Positions 36,330 through 46,327 of a DNA stretch of 64,000 nt are shown piece by piece; the first letter of the stretch is position 1; every line of letters begins with the position of its first letter. The stretch comes from Pseudomonas laurylsulfativorans (lineage in GTDB: Bacteria; Pseudomonadota; Gammaproteobacteria; Pseudomonadales; Pseudomonadaceae). The stretch is taken from assembly GCF_002906155.1 (NCBI RefSeq), contig NZ_MUJK01000010.1, positions 62,001 through 126,000 on the forward strand. Direction: 5' to 3'. The notes under the pieces were generated by a model, which was not told the DNA's origin, made no database searches, and was given only the letters and a program-made list of their open reading frames with translations. Position numbers and translations under genes: made by a program.

Positions 36330-38533
36330 GACTGTGCCTCTTGTGCCACACGAATGCCGACCTGCGCGCACAGCGCCAGGAAGTTCGGGAACGACGTCGC
36401 GACGTTGGCGCAATCATGAATGCGGATCGGCGCACTGGCGCGCAGCGAAGCAACGCTGAACGCCATGGCGATACGGTGATCACCATGACCGTGCACTTCA
36501 CCGCCGCCGATCTGGCCGCCGTCGATGATGATGCCATCCGGGGTTGGCTCACACTTGACGCCCAGCGCCAGCAGACCGTCAGCCATGACCTGGATACGAT
36601 CCGACTCCTTGACCCGCAGCTCTTCGGCGCCGGTCAGCACGGTGCGCCCTTCGGCGCAGGCAGCTGCCACGAACAGCACCGGGAATTCGTCAATGGCCAG
36701 CGGAACCAGCTCTTGCGGAATCTCGATACCTTTGAGTTTAGCTGCCCGTACGCGCAGATCAGCCACTGGCTCGCCACCCACTTCACGCTGGTTTTCCAGA
36801 GTGATGTCGGCACCCATCAGGCGCAGGATATCGATCACACCGGTACGAGTCGGGTTGATGCCGACGTGCTCCAGCACCAGCTCCGAACCTTCGGCGATCG
36901 AAGCCGCCACCAGGAAGAACGCCGAAGACGAAATATCACCCGGGACTTCAATGTGGGTTGCAGTCAGCTTGCTGCCAGACTCGACCGATGCGGTTGCGCC
37001 GTTGACCGCTACCGGGTAGCCGAAGCCGCGCAGCATGCGCTCGGTATGGTCGCGGGTCGGAGCAGGCTCGGTAACCGTGGTCTTGCCTTCGGCATACAGG
37101 CCGGCCAACAGCAGGCAGGACTTAACCTGAGCACTGGCCATCGGCATGGTGTAGGTCAGCCCCTTGAGCTTGTGACCACCACGAATGGTCATCGGTGGAC
37201 GGCCTTCAGCGGCGGTTTCGATCACGGCACCCATTTCACGCAATGGATTGGCCACGCGATTCATCGGACGCTTGGACAGCGAGGCGTCGCCGGTCAAGGT
37301 GCTGTCGAAGTCCTGCGCCGCCAAAAGGCCGGACAGCAGACGCATCGAAGTACCGGAGTTGCCCAGATAGATTGGGCCCGGCGCCGGCTTCAGGCCATGC
37401 AGGCCAACGCCGTGAATGGTCACGCGACCGTGGTGCGGACCTTCGATCACGACGCCCATGTCACGGAAAGCCTGCAAGGTCGCCAGGGCATCTTCACCCT
37501 CGAGGAAGCCTTCGACTTCGGTAACGCCTTCAGCCAGGGAGCCGAGCATGATCGAACGGTGGGAAATCGATTTGTCACCCGGTACGCGAATCCGACCGGA
37601 CAGGCGGCCACCAGGTTGAGCCAGGAAAATCAGATCGTTGGAATTCATAGCGTCCACATAGGCCCTGCGGGCCAGGATTTTACTGAAATGCTCGCGGGCA
37701 ACCCGGGCGCGAGTGAAAACGCCCAACAATTGGTGCCCATCCCCTGCATCGACCGCGTCGCGCAAGGCGTCGAGATCGCTGCGAAATGTATCGAGTGTGC
37801 GCAGGACAGCTTCGCGGTTGGCGAGGAAGATGTCGTGCCACATGACCGGGTCGCTACCGGCGATTCTTGTGAAATCGCGGAAACCGCCCGCAGCGTAACG
37901 GAAGATCTCAAGATTTTCATTGCGCTTGGCCAGAGAATCGACCAAACCGAACGCCAGCAAGTGCGGCAGATGACTGGTCGCCGCCAATACTTCGTCGTGA
38001 CGCTCGACCTGCATGTGCTCCACATCGGCGCCCAATTCGCGCCACAAACGGTCGACCACCGCGAGAGCTGCCGGATCGGTCTGATCCAGCGGCGTGAGGA
38101 TCACTTTGTGGCGACGGAACAGCTCGGCGTTGGAGGCTTCCACGCCACTCTGCTCGGAACCGGCAATCGGATGACCCGGCACAAATCGCGCCGGCATGCC
38201 GCCGAACGCCTCGGTTGCCGCACGTACCACATTGCCTTTGGCGCTGCCGACATCGGTCAGGATCGCTTGCCCCAGATCCATGCTCGCCAAACGCGCGAGC
38301 ACTTTCTCCATGGCCAGAATCGGCACGGCCAGCTGAATCACGTCAGCGCCCTGACATGCAGCCACCAAGTCGTCTTCACAGCGATCCACCACACCCAACT
38401 CAACCGCCAGCTTGCGCGATTGTGGATCGAGATCGACTCCGACCACTTCGCGGCACACGCCGCTTTCACGCAAGCCCTTGGCAAACGAACCGCCGATCAA
38501 CCCGAGACCGACCACCACCAGGCGACCGATCAT
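36326..38533 (-). CDS. tyrA-aroA: Bifunctional prephenate dehydrogenase / EPSP synthase
   Basis: 735-residue fusion, a pseudomonad trait. The first about 290 residues are a TyrA-type dehydrogenase (N-terminus V-V-V-G-L-G-L-I-G-G-S-F-A). The rest is 5-enolpyruvylshikimate-3-phosphate synthase, with P-G-D-K-S-I-S-H-R near its start and L-G-N-S-G-T-S-M-R-L. It thus serves both tyrosine synthesis and the main shikimate route. The ATG at 38533 gives the usual 735-residue length; the GTG at 38569 would overlap hisC. It lies within serC-pheA-hisC-tyrA/aroA-cmk-rpsA, an aromatic amino-acid supercluster. Confidence 0.95.
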   Translation of the reverse strand: MIGRLVVVGLGLIGGSFAKGLRESGVCREVVGVDLDPQSRKLAVELGVVDRCEDDLVAACQGADVIQLAVPILAMEKVLARLASMDLGQAILTDVGSAKGNVVRAATEAFGGMPARFVPGHPIAGSEQSGVEASNAELFRRHKVILTPLDQTDPAALAVVDRLWRELGADVEHMQVERHDEVLAATSHLPHLLAFGLVDSLAKRNENLEIFRYAAGGFRDFTRIAGSDPVMWHDIFLANREAVLRTLDTFRSDLDALRDAVDAGDGHQLLGVFTRARVAREHFSKILARRAYVDAMNSNDLIFLAQPGGRLSGRIRVPGDKSISHRSIMLGSLAEGVTEVEGFLEGEDALATLQAFRDMGVVIEGPHHGRVTIHGVGLHGLKPAPGPIYLGNSGTSMRLLSGLLAAQDFDSTLTGDASLSKRPMNRVANPLREMGAVIETAAEGRPPMTIRGGHKLKGLTYTMPMASAQVKSCLLLAGLYAEGKTTVTEPAPTRDHTERMLRGFGYPVAVNGATASVESGSKLTATHIEVPGDISSSAFFLVAASIAEGSELVLEHVGINPTRTGVIDILRLMGADITLENQREVGGEPVADLRVRAAKLKGIEIPQELVPLAIDEFPVLFVAAACAEGRTVLTGAEELRVKESDRIQVMADGLLALGVKCEPTPDGIIIDGGQIGGGEVHGHGDHRIAMAFSVASLRASAPIRIHDCANVATSFPNFLALCAQVGIRVAQEAQS

Positions 38534-38561
38534 AGGTTCAGCAGATTGCAGTGCAGTGACA

Positions 38562-39674
38562 TCAACCACGAGCCAGAACCTTGGTCAGCGCCTCAAGGAA
38601 GCGGCTGTTCTCCGCCGGCAGACCGATGGTGACGCGCAGGTGATTCGGCATGCCGTAGTTGGCCACCGGACGCACGATCACACCTTCGCGCAGCAAGCCC
38701 TGGAACACCGGGGCTGCAACCTGACCGAGATCGACGCAGATGAAATTGCCCTTGGACGCAATCCAGCCCAGTCCCAGCGCACGGAAACCGGCTTCCAGCT
38801 GCTGCATGCCGGACTCGTTCAACTGCCGGCTTTGCGCCAGGTACTCTTCGTCCTTCAACGCCGCACAGGCAGCGGCCAGGGCCAGGCTGTTGACGTTGAA
38901 TGGCTGGCGTACGCGGTTCAGCACGTCTGCGACCACCGGAGTCGACAGACCGTAACCGACACGCAACGATGCCAGGCCATAAGCCTTGGAGAAGGTACGC
39001 GACACCAGCAGGTTTGGATAAGCCGCCAGGAAGTCCAGGCCATCCGGAAGGTCGCTGCCTTCGGCATATTCGATGTAGGCCTCATCCAGCACGACCAGCA
39101 CATGCTCCGGAACATCCTGCAGGAATTCGTCCAATGCCTCGGCATTGAACCAGGTACCGGTAGGGTTGTTCGGGTTCGCGATGAAGACCACACGGGTATT
39201 GGCATCGATGGCTGCCAGCATGGCGGGCAGGTCATGCCCCCAATCCTTGGCTGGCACTACCTTGGCCTGCGCACCCACGGCCTGAGTGGCAATCGGGTAG
39301 ACAGCGAATGCATGCTCACTGAACACGGCATTCAGGCCTGGCGCCAGATAGGCACGCGCGACCAGTTCCAGGATGTCGTTGGAACCATTGCCCAGCGTCA
39401 CTTGATTCAGCTCGACACGGCACTGCTCGGCCAGCAGCGACTTGAGCGCAAAGCCGTTGCCGTCCGGATAGCGGGTCAGCTCGGCCAGCGCATCGCGAAT
39501 GGCCGCCAGCGCCTTGGGACCAGGACCCAGCGGGTTTTCGTTGCTCGCCAGCTTGATGATGCTGGCTGGATCGAGATCCAGCTCACGCGCCAGTTCGTCC
39601 ACGGGCTTGCCCGGAACGTAAGGCGAAAGTTGTTGCACGCCCGGCTGTGCCAGAGCGAGGAAATTGCCACTCAT
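38562..39674 (-). CDS. hisC: Histidinol-phosphate / aromatic aminotransferase
   Basis: 370-residue PLP-dependent class II aminotransferase (HisC2 type). The PLP lysine is in R-T-F-S-K-A-Y-G-L-A-S-L-R-V-G-Y, and N-P-N-N-P-T-G is the substrate-loop motif. In this aromatic operon it most likely transaminates prephenate-derived ketoacids or imidazole acetol phosphate. It lies 13 bases after pheA on the same strand. Confidence 0.94.
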   Translation of the reverse strand: MSGNFLALAQPGVQQLSPYVPGKPVDELARELDLDPASIIKLASNENPLGPGPKALAAIRDALAELTRYPDGNGFALKSLLAEQCRVELNQVTLGNGSNDILELVARAYLAPGLNAVFSEHAFAVYPIATQAVGAQAKVVPAKDWGHDLPAMLAAIDANTRVVFIANPNNPTGTWFNAEALDEFLQDVPEHVLVVLDEAYIEYAEGSDLPDGLDFLAAYPNLLVSRTFSKAYGLASLRVGYGLSTPVVADVLNRVRQPFNVNSLALAAACAALKDEEYLAQSRQLNESGMQQLEAGFRALGLGWIASKGNFICVDLGQVAAPVFQGLLREGVIVRPVANYGMPNHLRVTIGLPAENSRFLEALTKVLARG

Positions 39675-39687
39675 TTGCTACCGCCCC

Positions 39688-40782
39688 TTAGAGAACTGCT
39701 TTCGGGTAGGAACCCAGCACTTTGAGTGCCACTGCTTCCTGACTGATCTTTTCCAGCACACCTTTGACCAGCGGGTCGCGGTGGTGGCCGACGAAGTCGA
39801 TGAAGAACACATAGGTCCATTTACCGCTGCGCGACGGGCGAGTCTCGATCCGCGTCAGGTCGATGCCATTGTCGTGGAACGGCACCAACAGTTCATGAAG
39901 CGCACCCGGCTTGTTGCTCATCGAGACGATGATCGAAGTCTTGTCGTCGCCGGTCGGCGGCACTTCCTGATTACCGATCATCAGGAATCGCGTGGAGTTA
40001 TCCGGGCGGTCCTCGATCTTCTCGGCCAATCGGGTCAGGCCGTACAGGCCGGCCGCCATATCGCCGGCAATCGCCGCCGAATTCCACTCACCCTTGACCC
40101 GTTTGGCCGCTTCGGCGTTGCTGGACACCGCCACGCGCTCGACATTCGGGTAATGGGCGTCCAGCCACTTGCGGCACTGGGCCAGTGACTGGGCGTGGGA
40201 ATAGATGCGGCTGATGCTGTCGGTCTTGGTGTTTTCACCGACCAACAGGTGATGGTGGATACGCAGCTCGACTTCACCGCAGATCACCATGTCGTGCTCG
40301 AGGAAGCTGTCGAGGGTGTGGTTGACCGCGCCTTCGGTAGAGTTCTCCACCGGCACCACGCCAAAATTCACCGCCCCCGCCGCCACTTCACGGAACACTT
40401 CGTCGATCGCTGCCATCGGCTTGCTGATCACCGCGTGGCCGAAGTGCTTCATGGCCGCCGCCTGAGTGAAGGTACCTTCAGGGCCGAGATAAGCCACTTT
40501 CAGTGGCTGCTCGAGCGCCAGGCACGAGGACATGATTTCGCGGAACAACCGCGCCATCTCTTCGTTGCCCAATGGCCCCTGGTTACGCTCCATCACACGC
40601 TTGAGCACCTGAGCTTCGCGCTCAGGACGATAGAACACCGGCACTTCGCCTTCGGCCAGCGAGGCCATCTTTACTCGCGCGACTTCCTGGGCGCAGCGCG
40701 CACGCTCACTGATCAGCTCCAGGACCTTTTCGTCCAGGGCATCAATGCGCAGGCGCAGTGCCTTGAGTTCTTGCTCAGACAT
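39688..40782 (-). CDS. pheA: Chorismate mutase / prephenate dehydratase (P-protein)
   Basis: 364-residue bifunctional enzyme for phenylalanine synthesis. The N-terminal about 90 residues are a chorismate mutase helical domain (L-R-x-x-I-D-A-L-D). The middle is prephenate dehydratase with Y-L-G-P-E-G-T-F-T and V-P-V-E-N-S-T-E-G. The C-terminal ACT domain has N-K-P-G-A-L-H and I-E-T-R-P-S for phenylalanine feedback. Its ATG shares a base with the serC stop (TAATG), so it is coupled to serC. Confidence 0.96.
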   Translation of the reverse strand: MSEQELKALRLRIDALDEKVLELISERARCAQEVARVKMASLAEGEVPVFYRPEREAQVLKRVMERNQGPLGNEEMARLFREIMSSCLALEQPLKVAYLGPEGTFTQAAAMKHFGHAVISKPMAAIDEVFREVAAGAVNFGVVPVENSTEGAVNHTLDSFLEHDMVICGEVELRIHHHLLVGENTKTDSISRIYSHAQSLAQCRKWLDAHYPNVERVAVSSNAEAAKRVKGEWNSAAIAGDMAAGLYGLTRLAEKIEDRPDNSTRFLMIGNQEVPPTGDDKTSIIVSMSNKPGALHELLVPFHDNGIDLTRIETRPSRSGKWTYVFFIDFVGHHRDPLVKGVLEKISQEAVALKVLGSYPKAVL

Positions 40783-41867
40783 TAGCCGTGTTCCTTCTCG
40801 AACTCTGCCATGTACGAAATCAGCGCATTGACGGCGTTGATGTCGACGGCGTTATAGATGGAGGCGCGCATGCCGCCCACGGAACGGTGCCCCTTGAGGT
40901 TCAACAGGCCACGCTCGTCGGCACCGGCCAGGAACGGCTTGTCCAGACGATCATCCGCCAGGCGGAATGGCACGTTCATCCACGAGCGGTCCGACTTGTT
41001 GATCGGGTTGCTGTACAGGCCGCTGGCATCGATGAAGCTGTACAGTGTGCGCTGCTTGACTTCGTTGAGCTTGCCGATGGCCTCGACGCCGCCCTGCTCT
41101 TTCAGCCACTCGAACACCAGGCCGGACAAGTACCAGGCCAGGGTCGGCGGGGTGTTGTACATCGAACCGTTATCGGCCGCGACCTTGTAGTCAAGCATGG
41201 TCGGGCACAGGGAACGGGCCTTGCCCAACAGGTCTTCGCGAACGATGTTGACGACGATACCACTCGGGCCGATGTTTTTCTGGGCACCGGCGTAGATCAT
41301 TCCGAAGCGGGAAACATCCACCGGGCGCGACAGGATGTCCGAGGACATATCGGCGACCAGCGGAACATCACCGGTCTCGGGAATCCATTGGAATTCCAGG
41401 CCGCCAATGGTTTCGTTCGGCGCGTAGTGGACGTAGGCCGCGTCTTTCGACAGCTTCCATTCGTTCTGGCCGGGAATGGCGAAATAGTCATAAGGCTTGG
41501 CGGTGCCGGCAACGTTGACGTGGCCGTAACGCGAAGCTTCTTCGATGGCTTTCTGCGACCAGATACCGGTGTCGATATAGTCGGCCGAGCCGTTTTCCGG
41601 CAACAGGTTCAGAGGAATCTGAGCAAATTGCTGGCTGGCGCCACCTTGCAGAAACAGCACTTTATAGTTCGAGGGGATATTCAGCAGATCACGCAGATCC
41701 TGCTCGGCCTTGGTGGCGATGGACACGAACTCATCACTGCGATGGCTCATTTCCATGACCGACAGACCCTTGCCGTGCCAGTCGAGGAGTTCACCCTGGG
41801 CGCGCTGCAGGACAGCTTCGGGAAGCGCCGCAGGACCGGCACAGAAGTTATAGGCTCTCTTGCTCAC
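40782..41867 (-). CDS. serC: Phosphoserine aminotransferase
   Basis: 361-residue PLP enzyme making 3-phosphoserine for serine and also serving vitamin B6 synthesis. The start is GTG at 41867 (M-S-K-R-A-Y-N-F-C-A-G-P-A), which gives exactly the family length; the TTG six bases upstream is less likely. The PLP lysine is in Y-A-G-A-Q-K-N-I-G-P. The operon begins here: serC-pheA-hisC-tyrA/aroA-cmk. Confidence 0.96.
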   Translation of the reverse strand: MSKRAYNFCAGPAALPEAVLQRAQGELLDWHGKGLSVMEMSHRSDEFVSIATKAEQDLRDLLNIPSNYKVLFLQGGASQQFAQIPLNLLPENGSADYIDTGIWSQKAIEEASRYGHVNVAGTAKPYDYFAIPGQNEWKLSKDAAYVHYAPNETIGGLEFQWIPETGDVPLVADMSSDILSRPVDVSRFGMIYAGAQKNIGPSGIVVNIVREDLLGKARSLCPTMLDYKVAADNGSMYNTPPTLAWYLSGLVFEWLKEQGGVEAIGKLNEVKQRTLYSFIDASGLYSNPINKSDRSWMNVPFRLADDRLDKPFLAGADERGLLNLKGHRSVGGMRASIYNAVDINAVNALISYMAEFEKEHG

Positions 41868-41924
41868 ATCCAATCTCGCTCTGATTTGGTGGTATCACGC
41901 AATAACGCAAAATCGATCAATATC

Positions 41925-42026
41925 CTGTAGGAGCGAGCCTGCTCGCGAAAAACCCGAGAACGCCCCGGGATACCAGACTTCCCGCGTTATCGTTGACGAC
42001 CATCGCGAGCAGGCTCGCTCCTACAG
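41925..42026. repeat. REP inverted pair (REPIN-like), class A
   Basis: Two inverted copies of a 24-base REP (CTGTAGGAGCGAGCCTGCTC and its complement) flank a 54-base spacer. The right part of the spacer reads CGTTGACGACCA, identical to the element at 49.15 kb. It lies between serC and gyrA. Confidence 0.85.
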
Positions 42027-42062
42027 GGGGGTGCATCGTTATTTCCAAAGGGACAAATAACA

Positions 42063-42088
42063 AGGGGGCGAATTTTCATCCGCCCCCT
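42063..42088 (-). terminator. Probable terminator of gyrA
   Basis: AGGGGGCG / CGCCCCCT stem with a ten-base loop, 10 bases past the gyrA stop on the minus strand, followed by TGTTATTT. GC-rich stem, modest T-tract. Confidence 0.7.
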
Positions 42089-42098
42089 GTTTGTCCAC

Positions 42099-44753
42099 TT
42101 ACTCTTGTGGTTCTTCGTCAGCGGCAGCGTCGAGTTGCTGGTCTTCGACAGCATCGTCGTTCACGACGTGCGCCTCGAACTCAGCCCCTTCTTCGCCTTC
42201 CAGCTCTTCACCCTCGACTTCCGAAGGCTCCTGAACCCGCTCCAGCCCGACCAGCGTTTCATCGTTGGCCAGTTTGATCAGGGTCACGCCCTGGGTGTTA
42301 CGACCCAGACTGGACACTTCGTCGACACGAGTACGCACCAGGGTACCCTGGTCGGAAATCAGCATGATCTCCTCGCCGTCGAGCACCTGAACCGCACCGA
42401 CCAGACGGCCGTTACGCTCGTTGCTGACCATGGCGATAACGCCCTGACCGCCACGCTTGTACTCAGGAAACTCGGTGATCGCCGTGCGCTTGCCGAAACC
42501 ACGCTCGGAAGCGGTGAGGATCTGGCTGCCTTCCTCCGGGATCAGCATGGAAATCAGCTTCTGGCCTTCTGGCAGACGCATGCCGCGCACACCGCGGGCG
42601 GTACGGCCCATGGCGCGAACGTCGGATTCCTTGAAGCGGGTAACCTTGCCGCCATCGGAGAACAGCATGACTTCACGCTCGCCATCGGTGATGGCCGCGG
42701 AAATCAGCACGTCGCCTTCGTCCAGCTCCAGCGCGATCAGGCCGACGCTGCGTTGACGACTGAAGGATTCCAGCGGGGTCTTCTTCACGGTGCCGTTGGC
42801 GGTGGCCATGAAGATGTAGTGACCTTCGGTGTATTCCTCGACCGGCAGCATGGTGGTGATGTACTCACCGTCATCCAGCGGTAGCAGGTTGACCAGCGGA
42901 CGACCACGGGCAGCGCGGGACGCTTCAGGGATTTCGTAGGTTTTCAGCCAGTACACCTTGCCCTTGCTGGAGAACAGCAGCAGCGTGGTGTGGCTGTTGG
43001 CAACCAGCAGGTGAGCGATGTAGTCCTCATCCTTGACGCCAGTCGCCGACTTGCCTTTACCGCCACGACGCTGAGCCTGGTACGCAGCCAGCGGCTGGGT
43101 CTTGGCGTAGCCACCGTGGGAAATGGTCACGACACGCTCTTCTTCCGGGATCATGTCGCCCAGGGTCAGGTCGAGACGGGCATCGAGGATCTCGGTACGA
43201 CGCACGTCACCGTACTCGGCACGGATCACTTCCAGCTCTTCGCGGATCACTTCCATCAGGCGCGTGGCGCTGTTGAGGATGCGGATCAGCTCGCCGATCT
43301 GGTTGAGGATCTCTTGATACTCAGCCAGCAGTTTTTCGTGTTCCAGACCAGTCAGACGGTGCAGACGCAATTCCAGAATGGCTTGCGCCTGTTCTGGCGA
43401 CAGGAAGTACTTGCCGTCGCGCAGACCGTATTGCGGATCGAGGTTTTCCGGGCGGCACGAATCGGCGCCGGCACGCTCCACCATCGCTACCACAGCGGAG
43501 GATTCCCAAGGGGTGCTGACCAGCGCTTCCTTGGCTTCCGACGGCGTTGGCGAGGCCTTGATCAGGGCGATGACCGGGTCGATGTTCGACAGGGCAACCG
43601 CTTGACCTTCAAGGATATGACCACGCTCGCGCGCCTTGCGCAGTTCGAACACGGTACGACGGGTTACCACTTCGCGACGGTGACGAACGAAGGCTTCCAG
43701 CAGGTCCTTGAGGTTCAGGATCCGCGGACGGCCGTCGATCAGCGCGACGATGTTGATACCGAATACTGCTTGCAGCTGGGTCTGGGCGTAGAGGTTGTTG
43801 AGGATCACCTCAGGCACTTCGCCGCGACGCAACTCGATCACCACGCGCATACCGTCCTTGTCGGACTCGTCGCGCAGTTCGGTGATGCCTTCGAGCTTCT
43901 TCTCCTTGACCAGTTCGGCGATCTTCTCGATCAGACGCGCCTTGTTCAGCTGATAAGGGAGTTCGGTAATGACGATCTGCTGACGACCACCGACCTTGTC
44001 GATGTCTTCGATCATCGAGCGGGCGCGCATGTAAATGCGGCCACGACCGGTGCGGTAGGCTTCGATGATGCCGGCGCGACCATTGATGATCGCCGCCGTC
44101 GGGAAGTCCGGACCAGGGATGTATTGCATCAGTTCATCGACGGTCAGCTCAGGGTTGTCGATGAGCGCCAGGCAACCGTCGATGACTTCACCGAGGTTGT
44201 GCGGCGGAATGTTGGTCGCCATGCCCACGGCGATACCGCTGGAGCCGTTGACCAGCAGGTTCGGGATGCGGGTCGGCATGACCGCCGGGATCATTTCGGT
44301 GCCGTCGTAGTTCGGCACCCAGTCCACGGTTTCTTTGTGCAGGTCAGCCAGCAGCTCGTGCGCCAGCTTGGTCATGCGCACTTCGGTGTATCGCATGGCC
44401 GCAGCGTTGTCGCCGTCGACCGAACCGAAGTTGCCCTGACCGTCTACCAACAGGTAGCGCAGGGAGAAAGGCTGAGCCATGCGGACGATGGTGTCGTACA
44501 CCGCGGTATCACCGTGCGGGTGATACTTACCGATCACGTCGCCGACAACACGGGCAGATTTCTTGTACGGCTTGTTGAAGTCGTTGCCCAGCTCGCTCAT
44601 CGCGAACAGTACGCGACGGTGCACGGGCTTGAGGCCATCGCGCGCATCCGGCAGTGCCCGCCCGACAATTACGCTCATCGCGTAGTCGAGGTAGGACTGC
44701 TTCAGCTCGTCTTCGATATTGACCGGGAGGATTTCTTTGGCCAGTTCGCCCAT
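42099..44753 (-). CDS. gyrA: DNA gyrase subunit A
   Basis: 884-residue type II topoisomerase subunit. The start M-G-E-L-A-K-E-I at 44753 is the known N-terminus. The catalytic tyrosine is Tyr122, preceded by Arg121. The quinolone-resistance region shows Thr83 and Asp87 (G-D-T-A-V-Y-D), the wild-type state for Pseudomonas. The C-terminal half contains the beta-pinwheel with G-box Q-R-R-G-G-K-G, and the tail is acidic. It relaxes and introduces negative supercoils with GyrB. It follows mtnA in the same direction but is separated by 426 bases with its own presumed promoter. Confidence 0.98.
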   Translation of the reverse strand: MGELAKEILPVNIEDELKQSYLDYAMSVIVGRALPDARDGLKPVHRRVLFAMSELGNDFNKPYKKSARVVGDVIGKYHPHGDTAVYDTIVRMAQPFSLRYLLVDGQGNFGSVDGDNAAAMRYTEVRMTKLAHELLADLHKETVDWVPNYDGTEMIPAVMPTRIPNLLVNGSSGIAVGMATNIPPHNLGEVIDGCLALIDNPELTVDELMQYIPGPDFPTAAIINGRAGIIEAYRTGRGRIYMRARSMIEDIDKVGGRQQIVITELPYQLNKARLIEKIAELVKEKKLEGITELRDESDKDGMRVVIELRRGEVPEVILNNLYAQTQLQAVFGINIVALIDGRPRILNLKDLLEAFVRHRREVVTRRTVFELRKARERGHILEGQAVALSNIDPVIALIKASPTPSEAKEALVSTPWESSAVVAMVERAGADSCRPENLDPQYGLRDGKYFLSPEQAQAILELRLHRLTGLEHEKLLAEYQEILNQIGELIRILNSATRLMEVIREELEVIRAEYGDVRRTEILDARLDLTLGDMIPEEERVVTISHGGYAKTQPLAAYQAQRRGGKGKSATGVKDEDYIAHLLVANSHTTLLLFSSKGKVYWLKTYEIPEASRAARGRPLVNLLPLDDGEYITTMLPVEEYTEGHYIFMATANGTVKKTPLESFSRQRSVGLIALELDEGDVLISAAITDGEREVMLFSDGGKVTRFKESDVRAMGRTARGVRGMRLPEGQKLISMLIPEEGSQILTASERGFGKRTAITEFPEYKRGGQGVIAMVSNERNGRLVGAVQVLDGEEIMLISDQGTLVRTRVDEVSSLGRNTQGVTLIKLANDETLVGLERVQEPSEVEGEELEGEEGAEFEAHVVNDDAVEDQQLDAAADEEPQE

Positions 44754-45179
44754 GAGAAGCCTGATTCCTTTTTCTGGTGAAACTTCGTCATATCCATATG
44801 GGACCAACGAAGCTCGCCGATACAGGCTGAGTGCCATGCACCGACTTACGACAAATCAACAAGTTATGCCATGGATCTGCGCAGTACGGGTCACCACTTC
44901 GGGCAACCCTGGAAACCGCCGGATGTTATCACAAGAGCCGCCACGCACCTATCCCCCAGATGCGCATGGAGAGTAGTTAGTTGACCGATGACAGGCTTGA
45001 AGGGGACGAGAGGGGCTTAGAGCCGTTTTGAATGAGGAATTTGGGGCAGGATCTGGCTGATTCATTGGCTTTCAGGGCCTCTTCGCGGGCAAGCCCGCTC
45101 CCACAGGGTTTTAGGGTGTTCACAAAACCTGTGGGAGCGGGCTTGCCCGCGAAGGCAATCTGGTAGGCGCCAGTGACCG
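44754..45179. other. Intergenic region upstream of gyrA
   Basis: 426 bases between the gyrA start and the mtnA stop, both on the minus strand. It contains the REP pair at 45082-45153. The part near gyrA (44754-44970) should hold the gyrA promoter, but no clear consensus was found. No gene-like frame is convincing. Confidence 0.55.
45082..45153. repeat. REP inverted pair, CGCGGGCAAGCCCGC type
   Basis: TTCGCGGGCAAGCCCGCTCC and its inverted copy separated by about 22 bases, forming a long hairpin after mtnA. The loop and stem differ from the class A elements at 41.9 and 49.1 kb. It could also act as a transcript end for mtnA. Confidence 0.85.
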
Positions 45180-46256
45180 TCAATGCAGGCGCTTGCGGCA
45201 CATCAACTGCGCCATCTTCGCCGTGTCCGGGCGCTCGACGATGCCTTTTTCGGTGACGATCGCATCGATAAGGTCCGCCGGCGTCACGTCGAACACCGGG
45301 TTGAAAGCATCGACGTCGGCCCCGACGCGCTTGCCACCAACCTCCAGCAACTCGCGACCATCGCGCTCTTCAATCGGAATGTCATCGCCACTGGCCAGGT
45401 TCATGTCGATGGTCGAACTCGGCGCCACCACCATGAAGCGCACGCCGTGGTGCATGGCGTTGACTGCCAGTTGATAGGTACCGATCTTGTTGGCCACGTC
45501 GCCATTGGCGGTGATGCGGTCCGCGCCGACGATGACCCAGGTAGGGCCCTTGGTCTTCATGATATGCGCCGCGGCGGAATCGACATTGAGGGTCACGGGA
45601 ATGCCTTCATTGGCCAGCTCCCACGCGGTCAGTCGCGAGCCCTGCAGCCATGGGCGGGTTTCGTCGACATAGACCCGCTCGACCATGCCCTCGATGAATG
45701 CGCCACGAATCACTCCCAGCGCCGTACCGAAGCCGCCCGTAGCCAGCGCGCCGGTGTTGCAGTGGGTCAGGATCGCCTGGGCGTTGCCCTGATGTTTGCG
45801 GATCAGGTCGACACCCAACTGCGCCATGGTCAGGTTGGCCTCGCGATCACTTTCGTGAATGGCGATGGCCTCGGCCTCCAGCACTTCCAGCGGATCGGCA
45901 TTGTCTTTCAGGCGATCAAGCCGGTCGTGCATTCGGCCCAGCGCCCAGAACAGGTTGACCGCGGTAGGACGGGAGTCGGCCAACAGCATGAAATCCTCTT
46001 CCAGCGCAGCGTACCAGTCACCACCTTCGGCAATCCGGGCACGGGCCGCGAGCACGATGCCATAAGCGGCGCTGATGCCGATGGCCGGCGCGCCACGCAC
46101 CACCATTGAGCGAATGGCCTCGGCCACGCCAGCAGCGCTGGTGTAGGCAATCCAGGTTTCCTCGAATGGCAAAACACGCTGATCCAGCAGATGGAGAGCA
46201 CCATCACGCCAATCGATGGCCTTCACCTTCTCCGCAGCCAACAGTCGATCGCGCAT
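45180..46256 (-). CDS. mtnA: Methylthioribose-1-phosphate isomerase
   Basis: 358-residue eIF2B-like isomerase converting methylthioribose-1-phosphate to methylthioribulose-1-phosphate in methionine salvage. Signature segments are R-G-A-P-A-I-G-I-S-A, the catalytic Cys in T-H-C-N-T-G-A-L-A, and the Asp in G-A-D-R-I-T-A-N-G-D. The ATG at 46256 gives the family length of 358; an upstream in-frame ATG at 46274 is possible. It is divergent from mtaD, whose product feeds the same pathway, with about 110 bases between. Confidence 0.95.
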   Translation of the reverse strand: MRDRLLAAEKVKAIDWRDGALHLLDQRVLPFEETWIAYTSAAGVAEAIRSMVVRGAPAIGISAAYGIVLAARARIAEGGDWYAALEEDFMLLADSRPTAVNLFWALGRMHDRLDRLKDNADPLEVLEAEAIAIHESDREANLTMAQLGVDLIRKHQGNAQAILTHCNTGALATGGFGTALGVIRGAFIEGMVERVYVDETRPWLQGSRLTAWELANEGIPVTLNVDSAAAHIMKTKGPTWVIVGADRITANGDVANKIGTYQLAVNAMHHGVRFMVVAPSSTIDMNLASGDDIPIEERDGRELLEVGGKRVGADVDAFNPVFDVTPADLIDAIVTEKGIVERPDTAKMAQLMCRKRLH

Positions 46257-46289
46257 CCCACACCCCGCACTCATGAACAAAAGCCGTCG

Positions 46290-46327
46290 ATTATAGCGAT
46301 CCCCCCGCGAAGACGCTCGGGTATACT
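46290..46327. promoter_or_regulatory. Candidate divergent -10 boxes for mtnA and mtaD
   Basis: The complement of 46290-46295 reads TATAAT, a perfect -10 for mtnA about 34 bases from its start codon. TATACT at 46322-46327 is a -10 candidate for mtaD. Neither has a good -35, so activator dependence or a misread is possible. Confidence 0.4.

Noticed and set aside
36314..38632. 772-residue open frame antisense to tyrA-aroA
   Set aside because: It mirrors the highly biased codons of the real gene, has no recognisable domain, and tyrA-aroA is unambiguous.
44490..44515. Quinolone-resistance mutation in gyrA
   Set aside because: Residues 83 and 87 are Thr and Asp, the susceptible state in Pseudomonas.
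42990..44780. 596-residue open frame antisense to gyrA
   Set aside because: Shadow frame of gyrA; composition unusually rich in His, Asp and Val, no family features.
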